A stretch of DNA of 64,000 nt from Bryobacterales bacterium (GTDB taxonomy: Bacteria; Acidobacteriota; Terriglobia; Bryobacterales; Bryobacteraceae). The stretch lies in NCBI GenBank assembly GCA_003166865.1, contig PMUP01000071.1, forward strand, positions 41,443 to 105,442. The letters run 5' to 3'. The notes beneath the pieces were generated by a model. That model was given only the letters and a program-made list of their open reading frames with translations. It did not search any database and was not told the DNA's origin. The position numbers were made by a program, and so were the translations under genes. Positions 1-9,701 of this stretch are shown piece after piece (position 1 is the stretch's first letter; every line of letters begins with the position of its first letter).

Positions 1-17
1 TGAAAAGTTTCTGTTCC

Positions 18-94
18 GGGCGCGTAGCTCAGTTGGTTAGAGCGCCTGCTTCACACGCAGGAGGTCGCAGGTTCGAGTCCTGCCGCGCCCACCA
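18..94 (+). tRNA. tRNA-Val (anticodon CAC)
   Basis: Cloverleaf readable: acceptor GGGCGCG/CGCGCCC, anticodon stem-loop CCTGC-TTCACAC-GCAGG, GGTTCGAGTCC T-arm, encoded CCA at 92-94. Confidence 0.96.
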
Positions 95-254
95 AATCTT
101 ACCCTGGAAGCGATTTAGCAGTCACAGCCCCTCCAATTTTTTTCCCCCGCGTCTTTCAAGCCTTTCCGCCCTTTCGCCCCGTCGCCGCGCCACTCCCGGT
201 TTTAGACTTTTCTCGTAAGCCAAGCTGCGAGCAAACGCTGCAAGGAGAAGAATC

Positions 255-1178
255 TTGAATCCAACTAATCCCACCATCCCCGTCAACGTCCAGCAAGCGT
301 TTAATGTCGCCTACGTCGCGAGTCTTCCAACGCCCGTGCAGGCTCTTTTTACTTTTGTGTACATAGGTAACCCCGGTGTACTCACGCTAGTCAGTAACAT
401 GCCATTTCCGCAGTACTTGGCCCAGTTCCAATCGCTCATTGCCCGGGGATACGGCGCTTTTTTGCTTTCGGTCGGTATCGGAGGAGATCCGTATTCGGTC
501 TTCTCAACCTTGTCCGCCACCGGCGAAACCTGGGCTCCAAACGCGACTCAGATTCCGTTGGGAGCACAGGGTCAGTATTCGTTGCCAGGTATCACGCCAT
601 ACCCCGGATACAGTTTGGGGCCCTACCCCACCACAAAACCCGCGGGCTGGATCACGGTGCCCCCCATGACGCAGCTCCTCGCTCCGGGGGCGAATGTGTC
701 CGCGCTGCTCGCCGCATGGTATCCGCCATTCAATCCACCAGCACCGCCTCCACCACCCGCACCACCCGCTCCCACAGACCCCGTCGGTGCGCAGATGACC
801 GGAACGCCCGACTATTACGATGCGCCGGGAGCCAACGAAACGCCCTACCCCAATGGCGCCGAGTACACCGATTCGCGTGGGACTTTCATCCACAATGTTG
901 TCGCAACGCCCTTTGGTACCGTCAGCTATTGGGCGCTTATCGCCGCCGCATTTCCTGGGTTCACGATTACGCTTCCGGTCACTACCGACGCCAACGATTC
1001 GCTTGCGGCGCTAGTGAGCATCAATGGGGGGACACCCGAGAAACTCGCTGTGATTCAGACCAACGCGCAAGCCTATAATGCCAGCGGCGTGAATGTGACG
1101 GCGACCTTCACCGCTGCCGGGGTGAGCGTTCCTGCATTGCTGACTGCGATGCAGGCGCTGTATGCGGCGCAGAGCTAG
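255..1178 (+). CDS. Hypothetical protein with central Pro-rich linker ([13 protein letters not shown])
   Basis: 307-codon ORF with TTG start and AAGGAGAAG-like RBS just upstream; no family recognised. Confidence 0.7.
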   Translation: MNPTNPTIPVNVQQAFNVAYVASLPTPVQALFTFVYIGNPGVLTLVSNMPFPQYLAQFQSLIARGYGAFLLSVGIGGDPYSVFSTLSATGETWAPNATQIPLGAQGQYSLPGITPYPGYSLGPYPTTKPAGWITVPPMTQLLAPGANVSALLAAWYPPFNPPAPPPPPAPPAPTDPVGAQMTGTPDYYDAPGANETPYPNGAEYTDSRGTFIHNVVATPFGTVSYWALIAAAFPGFTITLPVTTDANDSLAALVSINGGTPEKLAVIQTNAQAYNASGVNVTATFTAAGVSVPALLTAMQALYAAQS

Positions 1179-1459
1179 ACGTTGGAATCCGGGCGTGCCA
1201 ACCAACGCGTATTCGTGGCATCCAACGTCCGGCCTGTGGCGTTGGCGTCCCCAGTTCCGTTCGCATGCGAGTCGAGCGCCATCAACAACGCGCGCAGGCC
1301 CAGCGGCTTAAACAAATAGAACCGGCGGCGGCATAGATGGCAACGATGGAGATTGAAGCCAAGCTTGCGCAGAATTGAATCCTTGAAGCTCCGGTGAGAC
1401 GACCGACGAAAAGAGATGGAGCCGCACCGTGAGCATCCAAAGATAAGTCGTATCTTCAT
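1175..1459 (-). CDS. Small putative zinc-ribbon protein (CxxC...CxxC)
   Basis: 94-aa ORF with FGCSRCGS...RCHLCRRRFY; convergent with the preceding ORF; AAGGTG upstream of the ATG. Confidence 0.5.
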   Translation of the reverse strand: MKIRLIFGCSRCGSISFRRSSHRSFKDSILRKLGFNLHRCHLCRRRFYLFKPLGLRALLMALDSHANGTGDANATGRTLDATNTRWLARPDSNV

Positions 1460-1616
1460 CGCTTAAGCGTTCACCTTAACAACGATTTCCCTGCAATACC
1501 TCAAGCCTCTCCTGAACCCAGTCTGCGAACACGTTCAATATAGTACTAGAAGTCCTGATACTAAAGCAATCCCCCTAGCCGGCGACACAGCCCGTGAGAT
1601 CTAATAATAATAGCAG

Positions 1617-4600
1617 GTGACACCCGAATCGCAAATGACAACTGTATCACTCGCGGGCTTCGATCCGCTGGTGGCGGAGTGGTTCAGTTCGCGCTTTGCC
1701 GGCCCGACTGAGCCGCAAATCCTGGGATGGCCCGAGATTCGCGCGGGGCGCGACGTGCTTATTTCCGCGCCCACGGGATCAGGCAAAACGCTGGCTGCGT
1801 TCCTGATCTGTCTCGACAGACTGGTGCGCGCTGCCCGCGCCGGCGCGCTTGCGAATGAAACCGAGGTCGTATATGTTTCTCCGTTGAAGGCGCTGAGCAA
1901 CGATGTTCACAAGAATCTCGAGGTTCCGCTTCGGGAGATCTCGGAGCTAGCTGTGCAACGAGGTATCCCGTTTTCGCCGATTCGCACTGCGGTTCGCACC
2001 GGCGACACGCCGGCTTCCGAGCGCCAAAAAATGGGCAAGCGGCGCCCGCACATCCTGGTGACCACGCCTGAGTCGCTGTACATCCTGCTTACGGCCGCCA
2101 AGTCGCGCGAGATGCTGAAGACCGTCCGAACCGTGATCGTGGATGAGATCCACGCCGTCGCCGACGACAAACGCGGATCGCACTTGGCTCTATCGCTGGC
2201 GCGGCTGGATGCACTTATGGAGAGCGACGCCAAGCCACAGCGTATCGGGCTTTCGGCGACCGTGAAGCCCATTGAAGAAGTTGCCGCGTTCCTGTCGCCG
2301 CACGCGCGCGTAATCGATATCGGCCATCGCCGCGCGATGGATCTGGCTGTGGAGGTTCCGCGCGACGAGCTCGGCCCGATAGCCAGCAACGAGATGTGGG
2401 CCGAGATTTACGATCGCGTGGCTGAGCTGATCCTCGCCCATCGCACCACTCTGGTATTCGTGAACACGCGGAGGCTGTCGGAGCGCGTCACGCATGCCTT
2501 GAGGGAACGCCTGGGCGACAATATCGTGCTGCCCCATCATGGCAGTCTGTCGCGTGCTTTGCGCCTCGATGCCGAAGCGCGGCTCAAGAGTGGCGATCTG
2601 CGGGCGGTGGTGGCCACCGCTTCGCTCGAGCTCGGCATCGATATCGGATCGGTGGACTTGGTGTGCCAGATTGGATCGCCGCGGTCGATCGCCGTGGGTC
2701 TTCAGCGCGTGGGCCGTTCCGGGCACTGGATCGGCGCCATGCCCAAAGGCCGGTTCTTCGCCACCACTCGCGATGAGTTGATCGAGTGCGCTGCCCTGGT
2801 GCGCGCGATTCGCTCGGGGCAATTAGATCGCCTGGAAATTCCCACAGCTCCGCTCGATATCCTGGCCCAACAGATCGTGGCCGAGTGCGCAGCGCGTGAT
2901 TGGCAGGAAGATGAACTGTACGCTCTGATTCGCAGCACCTACCCGTATCGCGATCTCGATCGCAAGCACTTCGAAGCGATCATCGCGATGCTGTCGGATG
3001 GCATCGCTACCCAGCGCGGCCGAAGCGGAGCGTACCTGCATCGCGACCAGGTGAACCACCGTGTACGAGGCCGTAGGGGAGCCCGGCTGGCCGCCATCAC
3101 CTCGGGCGGGGCGATCCCGGACACCGCGAATTACTCTGTTGTAGCCGAACCGGACGGCAAAATCGTCGGAACGGTGGACGAAGACTTCGCGGTCGAGAGC
3201 CTGGCCGGTGACGTCTTTCTGCTCGGCACGGGTTCTTGGAGGATCAAACGCGTGGAGCCCGGACGCGTGCGTGTGGAGGATGCCCGCGGCGCGCCGCCAT
3301 CGGTGCCGTTCTGGAATGGCGAGGCGCCCGGGCGGACGCTCGAGCTGTCGGAAGCCGTGGGTAATGTGCGGGAGGAGATTGCCAGGCTGGGGGATGGTGC
3401 CACGCAATTTTTGGCGGACGAATGCGGCCTGGATGAGGGCGGCGCCAAGCAGGCCATCGCGTATGTAGTCGCGGGCGTGGCCTCTCTGAACGCGCTGCCG
3501 ACCCAGAAGACCGTGGTTGCCGAGCGCTTCTTCGATGAAGGCGGCGGGATGCAACTGGTGATCCACGCGCCGTTCGGATCGCGCATCAATCGGGCATGGG
3601 GATTGGCGCTTCGCAAGCGCTTCTGCCGTTCATTCAATTTCGAACTGCAAGCCGCGGCCACCGATAACGGCATCAACATCTCGCTGACCGAGCAGCACGC
3701 TTTTCCGCTCGAATTGGTGTTTGAGTTCTTAAAGCCCCAGACCGTCGAAGATGTTCTCACGCAGGCCATGCTGGATGCGCCGATGTTCACGGCCCGGTGG
3801 CGATGGAACGCCTCGCGCGCGCTGGCTCTTCCGCGATTCCTGGGTGGACGCAAAGTTCCACCGCCCATCCAGCGCATGCGGGCCGAGGATCTGCTGGCGG
3901 CTGTGTTCCCGGATCAAGTGGCTTGCGCGGAAAACCTGACCGGCGAGATTCGCATTCCCGACCATCCGCTAGTTGAGGAAACCATCGATAACTGCCTGCA
4001 CGAAGCGATGGACCTGGATGGTCTCAAACGTATCCTCGAAGGCATGGAATCGGGCGCCATCCGTAAAGTTGCGATCGACAACGCCGAGCCATCGCCCTTC
4101 TCGCACGAGATTCTCAACGCAAATCCTTACGCCTATCTCGACGATGCGCCGTTGGAGGAACGGCGAGCAAGAGCTGTCCAGTTGCGGCGCACGCTGCGGA
4201 CGGATGTATCGGGAGGCGCTGGCATATTGGATCCCGCCGCGATTGCGACAGTGGCCGCGGAATCGTGGCCGGATGTTCGCGACGCAGATGAACTGCACGA
4301 TGCTTTGCTCAGTCTGATCACGCTGCCGCCGGTGCAAGAGTGGCAGGAGTTTTTCATCGAGCTAGCGGCCACGGGCCGGGCCAGTGTGATGGAGCGGAGC
4401 GGGAAAAGTTTCTGGGTAGCCACCGAGCGGCTGCCCGTGATGAACGAAGTGCCACCGGTGGCGCGAGGCTGGATGGAGTCGCTCGGTCTTGTGACCGCGG
4501 CATCGCTGGCTGGAACGCTGGCCTTCCCGCTCGATGAGATCGAGGCCGCGCTGCTGAAGCTCGAATCGGAAGGGCAAGTGATGCGGGGCCGGTTCTCGCC

Positions 4601-5750
4601 TGAGTTAGCGGAGGGCCAAACAGAATGGTGCAATCGGCGCATTCTGGCTCGCATTCATCGCCTCACGCTTGGCCAGTTGCGCAAGGAAATCGAGCCTGTC
4701 ACCGCGGCGCAGTTTCAAAGCTTCCTGTTTCAGTGGCAGCATTTGATGCTGGGCAGCCGGCTGCATGGCGCGGACGGTACACTGCAAATCATCAAGCAAT
4801 TGCAGGGCTATGAGATCTCGGCCGCGGCTTGGGAATCGGAAGTGTTGTCGCGGCGCGTGGCTCGCTATGATCCGGAGTTTCTGGATCGGCTGTGCCTATC
4901 CGGCGAAGTAATGTGGGCGCGATTGTCTCCGCATCCGGCTTTTGAAGCGCTCGAACCCCGCCGTGTGCGGCCGACGCGAAGCGCGCCGATGGCGATCTTC
5001 CTGCGCGAGGACGCGGATTGGCTGGCGGGATCGCATCATGAATCCATGGTTCCGCAGCTTTCGCATGCCTCTCGCGAGGTCTTGACGCAAATCGAACAGC
5101 GTGGTGCGTCGTTCTTCACCGACTTGGTGCGCACTACCGGACGGCTGGCCAGCGAAGTGGAAGACGGGCTGTGGGAGTTGGTGGCCGCCGGTTTGGTGAC
5201 TGCCGACGGATTCGAGAATCTGCGCTCGTTGGTTGATCCCAAGAGACGACGCGGGGAAGGGCGGGGAAGGCTCGCTCGGCCCAGACATGCCGCCGGGCGT
5301 TGGGCGCTAGTACGGCATGCGTCCAACGTTGTGAAGAACGAGGCTCGCGCTATAGCATTCGCCGATCAGTTGCTGGCGCGTTGGGGCGTGCTGTTTCGCG
5401 ACCTGCTAGCGCGCGAGAGTTTAGCTCCGCCGTGGCGCGATCTGCTCACGGTATTGCGCCGCAAGGAGGCCCAAGGGGAAATCCGAGGCGGCCGCTTTGT
5501 CGCGGGTTTTAGCGGCGAACAGTTCGCGCGCCCCGAGGCTTTGGATTTGCTCCGGGCAATTCGCCGCGCTGGTCCCGACAGCGCCGCGCTCCCCGAGATC
5601 GCCAATTCCGATCCGCTGAACCTCGCCGGAATCATTCTTCCGGGCCCGCGCGTGAGCACTCTAACGCGCAGTGTCCTTGGACCACCGGTCTCTGGGAGTG
5701 CAGCCCATTCGACCTATGACAACGAACTCCGTGTTATCATAAAGCGATAG
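1617..5750 (+). CDS. lhr: Lhr-family DEAD/DEAH ATP-dependent helicase
   Basis: 1377 aa; SAPTGSGKTLAAF, VDEIHA, SATV, VATASLELGIDIGSVDLV, QRVGRSGH motifs; large-Lhr C-terminal region with GGRFVAGFSGEQFA. Confidence 0.93.
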   Translation: MTPESQMTTVSLAGFDPLVAEWFSSRFAGPTEPQILGWPEIRAGRDVLISAPTGSGKTLAAFLICLDRLVRAARAGALANETEVVYVSPLKALSNDVHKNLEVPLREISELAVQRGIPFSPIRTAVRTGDTPASERQKMGKRRPHILVTTPESLYILLTAAKSREMLKTVRTVIVDEIHAVADDKRGSHLALSLARLDALMESDAKPQRIGLSATVKPIEEVAAFLSPHARVIDIGHRRAMDLAVEVPRDELGPIASNEMWAEIYDRVAELILAHRTTLVFVNTRRLSERVTHALRERLGDNIVLPHHGSLSRALRLDAEARLKSGDLRAVVATASLELGIDIGSVDLVCQIGSPRSIAVGLQRVGRSGHWIGAMPKGRFFATTRDELIECAALVRAIRSGQLDRLEIPTAPLDILAQQIVAECAARDWQEDELYALIRSTYPYRDLDRKHFEAIIAMLSDGIATQRGRSGAYLHRDQVNHRVRGRRGARLAAITSGGAIPDTANYSVVAEPDGKIVGTVDEDFAVESLAGDVFLLGTGSWRIKRVEPGRVRVEDARGAPPSVPFWNGEAPGRTLELSEAVGNVREEIARLGDGATQFLADECGLDEGGAKQAIAYVVAGVASLNALPTQKTVVAERFFDEGGGMQLVIHAPFGSRINRAWGLALRKRFCRSFNFELQAAATDNGINISLTEQHAFPLELVFEFLKPQTVEDVLTQAMLDAPMFTARWRWNASRALALPRFLGGRKVPPPIQRMRAEDLLAAVFPDQVACAENLTGEIRIPDHPLVEETIDNCLHEAMDLDGLKRILEGMESGAIRKVAIDNAEPSPFSHEILNANPYAYLDDAPLEERRARAVQLRRTLRTDVSGGAGILDPAAIATVAAESWPDVRDADELHDALLSLITLPPVQEWQEFFIELAATGRASVMERSGKSFWVATERLPVMNEVPPVARGWMESLGLVTAASLAGTLAFPLDEIEAALLKLESEGQVMRGRFSPELAEGQTEWCNRRILARIHRLTLGQLRKEIEPVTAAQFQSFLFQWQHLMLGSRLHGADGTLQIIKQLQGYEISAAAWESEVLSRRVARYDPEFLDRLCLSGEVMWARLSPHPAFEALEPRRVRPTRSAPMAIFLREDADWLAGSHHESMVPQLSHASREVLTQIEQRGASFFTDLVRTTGRLASEVEDGLWELVAAGLVTADGFENLRSLVDPKRRRGEGRGRLARPRHAAGRWALVRHASNVVKNEARAIAFADQLLARWGVLFRDLLARESLAPPWRDLLTVLRRKEAQGEIRGGRFVAGFSGEQFARPEALDLLRAIRRAGPDSAALPEIANSDPLNLAGIILPGPRVSTLTRSVLGPPVSGSAAHSTYDNELRVIIKR

Positions 5751-5760
5751 AGTGATAACA
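5732..5760. promoter_or_regulatory. Inverted repeat TGTTATCA-N13-TGATAACA, candidate operator of the RHH-PIN module
   Basis: Perfect 8-bp arms with 21-bp centre-to-centre spacing; abuts the antitoxin ATG and overlaps the lhr stop. Confidence 0.5.
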
Positions 5761-5984
5761 TGATCAGAACCCAGGTGAGCTTAGACAAACAGGAGTACAC
5801 CCTCGCCAAGAAGGAAGCAAAGGCGCTTGGGATTTCGGTCGCCGAGTTCGTGCGCCGGGCCGTGCGCGACAGGTTGCCGATCTGTAAGGAACCGCCGTGG
5901 ATGCGTTATGCGGGCATGGTGGAATCGGGCGATCCACATTCGAGCGCATCCATCGACGAAATTGTCTATGGCTCAAAAGACTGA
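5760..5984 (+). CDS. Ribbon-helix-helix antitoxin
   Basis: 74 aa; MIRTQVSLDKQEYTLAKKEAKALGISVAEFVRRAVRDRL is typical RHH; overlaps the following PIN gene. Confidence 0.85.
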   Translation: MIRTQVSLDKQEYTLAKKEAKALGISVAEFVRRAVRDRLPICKEPPWMRYAGMVESGDPHSSASIDEIVYGSKD

Positions 5985-6369
5985 GAGCTATGTTGACACG
6001 TCGGCATTCATAGCGTTCCTAGATCGATCAGACAGTTACCACTCAAGCTTCCAGCGGCTATTTTCCGCTCCGCCCGCTCTCACCACGTCAGCGCTGGTGG
6101 TCGCGGAAGGACACGGCTGGTTTCTTCGACGCTACGATCAGCGCCGGGCCATATCTTTCTTGAACTTCATCCAGGAACTGCCAATTCGCATCATTGGTTT
6201 TGACGGATTGGAGCTAGGGAAGGCGCAAGCATTCGTCAAGAAATTCGCCGACCAGAAACTCACGCTCGCCGACGCGCACGGGCTGGCGGTAATGAAGGCC
6301 CAACGCATCGCAGCCTGCTGGTCCACGGACCGGCACCTCGGCTTAACAGGGGCGACTTTAGTTTGCTGA
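5968..6369 (+). CDS. PIN-domain toxin ribonuclease (VapC-like)
   Basis: In-frame ATG at 5968 inside ORF 5827..6369; YVDTSAFIAFLDRSD, ALVVAE, LTLADAHGLAVM and STDRHL match PIN acidic motifs. Confidence 0.88.
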   Translation: MAQKTESYVDTSAFIAFLDRSDSYHSSFQRLFSAPPALTTSALVVAEGHGWFLRRYDQRRAISFLNFIQELPIRIIGFDGLELGKAQAFVKKFADQKLTLADAHGLAVMKAQRIAACWSTDRHLGLTGATLVC

Positions 6370-6371
6370 CA

Positions 6372-8819
6372 TCACATCAGCGTCAGCGGATCCACGTCAA
6401 TAACCAGCGCTGTCGCTGGCCACTTCTGTTCCCGCGCGAAGCGTTGCAAATCGCGCAGCGTCTCGTTCAACCGCTTGCGATCGGCTGCCTTCAGCAAAAG
6501 CTGATATCGAAACTCGCTCTTCAATTTCGGCACTGGCGCTTCGGCCGGCCCCAGGACCTTCACTCCCTCGGGCGCCGGATCGAGGACGCGGCCCAGCTCC
6601 ACGCTCATCGCGAACGCATCCTCCTGCTTCGGACTCCGCACCAGCACATTTGCCAGCGCGGCGAACGGCGGATAGCGCATCAGTTTGCGGAATTGGATCT
6701 CCTTCAGATAAAAGCCATCGTAGTTTTGCTCTGACGCGAGACGGACAGCGTAGTGCTCGGGATTGATGGTCTGGATCAGCACGATTCCGGGCAAGCTGCC
6801 GCGTCCGGCGCGCCCGGCGGCCTGCGTCAGAAGCTGGAATGTTCGCTCGGCCGCGCGAAAGTCCGGAAGCCCGAGCCCCACGTCCGCCGACACAATGCCG
6901 ACCAGCGTGACGTTGGGAATGTCGTGTCCCTTGGCGATCATCTGCGTGCCCACCAGAATGTCGAAATCACCGTCGCGAAACCCATGTAAGATGCTTTCAA
7001 AGTGCCGCTTGCCGCTGACAGTGTCGCGATCCATCCGGGCGATTCGTGCTCGCGGAAAATCGCGATGTAGCTCCTCTTCCACTTTTTCCGAACCGGTGCC
7101 GACGAAATTCAGATACTCGCTGCCGCACTTCGGACAAACCGACGGAATCTTCTCGGCATAGTTGCAGTAGTGGCACAGCATGCGGCGATCGCGCCGGTGA
7201 TAGGTGAGCGTGACCGCGCAGTTGACGCACTCCAGGCGTTCGCCACAGGCACGGCACGCGACGAAGCTCGAAAATCCGCGGCGATTGAGCAGCAGCATGG
7301 TTTGTTCGCCATGCTCCAGGCGCTCGTCGATGGTCTCCACCAGGCGCCGCGAAAACGTGGCGAGCTTGCGGGTTTCGAGAAATTCCTGGCGCATGTCGAT
7401 CACTTCGACATCCGGCATCGGTCTTTGTTCGATGCGCTCCGGGAGCTTGATCAGCGTATATTTGCCGCGCTCCGCGTTATAGCGGCTCTCGAGGCTGGGA
7501 GTGGCCGAACCAAGCACGACAACCGCGCCCGCTTCCTTTGCGCGCACGATGGCAACGTCGCGGCCGTTGTAGCGCGGCGTCTCCTGCTGCTTATAGCTCT
7601 GGTCGTGTTCCTCGTCGATCACCACTAATCCCAAGTTCTGGACCGGCGCGAATACACCCGAGCGCGTCCCGACCACTACGGTGGCGAGACCGGAGCGGAT
7701 GCGGCGCCATTGCTCGGCGCGTTCGGCGTCGTGAAAGGCCGAATGGAGAATCGCCACGCGGTCTCCGAAACGGTGTAAGAATTGTCCAGCCACGGCGGGC
7801 GTCAGCGCGATTTCAGGGACCAGCAGCAGAGCGCTGCGGCCCAACGCAATCGTCGCGTCGATCGACTTCAAATACACCTCGGTCTTCCCCGATCCGGTGA
7901 CGCCCTCCAGCAGAAAGGTATGAAACCGCCCGGCACGCAGCTCTGCTTCGATCTGCTGATAGGCCTCCAATTGATGAGGATTGAGTGTCCGCGGCGGAGC
8001 TTCGGAGGTGAAGACGCCGGTGGGCGCCTCAGGCTCGAGTGTGATCAGATTGCGGCGCGCCAGCGAACGCGCGGCCTGGCTTGCGCCTTTCACCGAAGCC
8101 TCCAATTGCTCCAGGTTGTGCGTGCCCGGATGCAGTTCGAGAAAGGCGTGCAGCTCGCGCTCGCGTTTGTTAAGCTTGAGGCCCTCCTGGGCCGATCCAA
8201 GAAATGACGCGCGCAGCCTGGTCGCCGATGCCCGCAGCGGATCGCGCTGCGCTTCTAAATCCTCCATCGCGACGAAGCCCTTCTTTTCGAGCGAGCGAAT
8301 CACGGAGAGCGCGTTCGGCAGCTTCTTTTGCAAGTACGAGGCTGACAGCGGCCGGACTTCCAGCAACCGCATGATCGTGAGCGCCGGATCTTCTTCGTCA
8401 GCGCCCAACAGCAGTTGTCGTGCGGTATCGCGCCCCGCGTCGGTGAGCGAATAGAGCTTGGTCTTGCGGACCTCGCCGCTGAGGGGCGTCATGCTCCGCA
8501 AAACCTCGCCGAGCGGTGCGCAATAGTACTGCGCGATCCAACGGCCCAGCGAAAGCAGCTCGGCATCCAGCACGGGCTCCTCGTCGAGCAGCCGCAAGGC
8601 TTCTCTTACCGGCCCCTCCGGGGCTTCCGCATGAAGGGCGAGGACCATCCCCGTGAGTTTTCTTGCCCCGAACGGAACCAAAAGCCGGCAACCCGGCCGC
8701 ACACGCGGTTGCATGGTTTCAGGCAACCTATAGGTGAACGCCTGATCCAGCGGCACCGGAAGGCTCACATCGCAATACATCATCATCGTGAAGTTCTGTA
8801 CATGAAGCCCTGTACACAA
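6372..8819 (-). CDS. priA: Primosomal protein N' (PriA helicase)
   Basis: 815 aa; LEGVTGSGKTEVY, VIDEEHDQSYKQ, LGSATPS, zinc-binding CRACGERLECVNC...LCHYC...CPKCGS, GTQMIAKGHD. Confidence 0.97.
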   Translation of the reverse strand: MCTGLHVQNFTMMMYCDVSLPVPLDQAFTYRLPETMQPRVRPGCRLLVPFGARKLTGMVLALHAEAPEGPVREALRLLDEEPVLDAELLSLGRWIAQYYCAPLGEVLRSMTPLSGEVRKTKLYSLTDAGRDTARQLLLGADEEDPALTIMRLLEVRPLSASYLQKKLPNALSVIRSLEKKGFVAMEDLEAQRDPLRASATRLRASFLGSAQEGLKLNKRERELHAFLELHPGTHNLEQLEASVKGASQAARSLARRNLITLEPEAPTGVFTSEAPPRTLNPHQLEAYQQIEAELRAGRFHTFLLEGVTGSGKTEVYLKSIDATIALGRSALLLVPEIALTPAVAGQFLHRFGDRVAILHSAFHDAERAEQWRRIRSGLATVVVGTRSGVFAPVQNLGLVVIDEEHDQSYKQQETPRYNGRDVAIVRAKEAGAVVVLGSATPSLESRYNAERGKYTLIKLPERIEQRPMPDVEVIDMRQEFLETRKLATFSRRLVETIDERLEHGEQTMLLLNRRGFSSFVACRACGERLECVNCAVTLTYHRRDRRMLCHYCNYAEKIPSVCPKCGSEYLNFVGTGSEKVEEELHRDFPRARIARMDRDTVSGKRHFESILHGFRDGDFDILVGTQMIAKGHDIPNVTLVGIVSADVGLGLPDFRAAERTFQLLTQAAGRAGRGSLPGIVLIQTINPEHYAVRLASEQNYDGFYLKEIQFRKLMRYPPFAALANVLVRSPKQEDAFAMSVELGRVLDPAPEGVKVLGPAEAPVPKLKSEFRYQLLLKAADRKRLNETLRDLQRFAREQKWPATALVIDVDPLTLM

Positions 8820-9030
8820 AAGCCCTGTACCGGAAAGCCGAATTGTAGCGCAGGGACCTAAGTACCATCGATACCCCCTTTACAAGCAGCAACAAATCTT
8901 GCAGAATTGTTCTTACTTGATGTGCTCGTTCCGCCTGAGCCGGTGCCCTTTGGTAACGGGTGACTCGCGGCGGGCGTCATATAGATGCAGCTTTACGACC
9001 TAGTTGTCGATAAGGAGATTGGGTCGTTGT

Positions 9031-9672
9031 ATGGATATAGTCGGAGACAGAAAGTTCGTAGAGGTACCGGGCGAGAAGACTCACGAACTGCCCCCGCTCT
9101 TGGTTCGCACCACCCCCAACGTCAGACGGCTGGATCGCGTGGTTGACATGGCCAATAACCTGATCGACGCCGAAGACATGATCGCCGCGCCCGCTTTCGA
9201 TGGACCGGCTGCCGGTTTCGAAGTGGATCGCCGCAAGATGGATTTGGCCATCAACTTGACGGATCAGTATTTGCGATTCGTCACGCAATGGCAGTGGGGC
9301 GATAGCATTCTCGAATGGATCCGTCAGTGCGAGATGACTTTCGGCATGCGTCTGGAGCTTCGCAACCTGCTCCGGCCCGACGTCTGGCCACACGCCGGAC
9401 GCTCCAGTTTCGTGATGCTGCTGGAGGACAAGGCGGTCCCGAGCGCTGGGAGCACAGAAAAACGCGTCGAGTTCGAGAAGGCAGTCGGGATGCGGCTCAC
9501 GTTTCGCCAGCCACCACCGATTTCCTGCTTCTCCAACCAGTTTCTGTTTTATCTGAACTCGAGCGTCGCCACCACGGCGTTTGAGACCTGGGCGCACATG
9601 AGTCCCGCGCCGCTCTCCTGCCTGCCGCCGGAGCGCTTCACTTTCGACATCATCGACATGTCGCTAAGCTGA
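9031..9672 (+). CDS. Hypothetical protein
   Basis: ORF 9004..9672 with plausible internal ATG at 9031; no family recognised. Confidence 0.65.
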   Translation: MDIVGDRKFVEVPGEKTHELPPLLVRTTPNVRRLDRVVDMANNLIDAEDMIAAPAFDGPAAGFEVDRRKMDLAINLTDQYLRFVTQWQWGDSILEWIRQCEMTFGMRLELRNLLRPDVWPHAGRSSFVMLLEDKAVPSAGSTEKRVEFEKAVGMRLTFRQPPPISCFSNQFLFYLNSSVATTAFETWAHMSPAPLSCLPPERFTFDIIDMSLS

Positions 9673-9676
9673 CGCG

Positions 9677-9701
9677 CCGCTCCCTCACGGTCACGGTTCA
9701 G
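9677..9701 (+). repeat. 25-nt post-stop-codon element, copy A
   Basis: CCGCTCCCTCACGGTCACGGTTCAG, 4 nt after the stop of 9031..9672. Confidence 0.65.

Noticed and set aside
2190-3877. Several minus-strand ORFs of 210-248 aa inside lhr
   Set aside because: Shadow ORFs of a clearly coding plus-strand gene.
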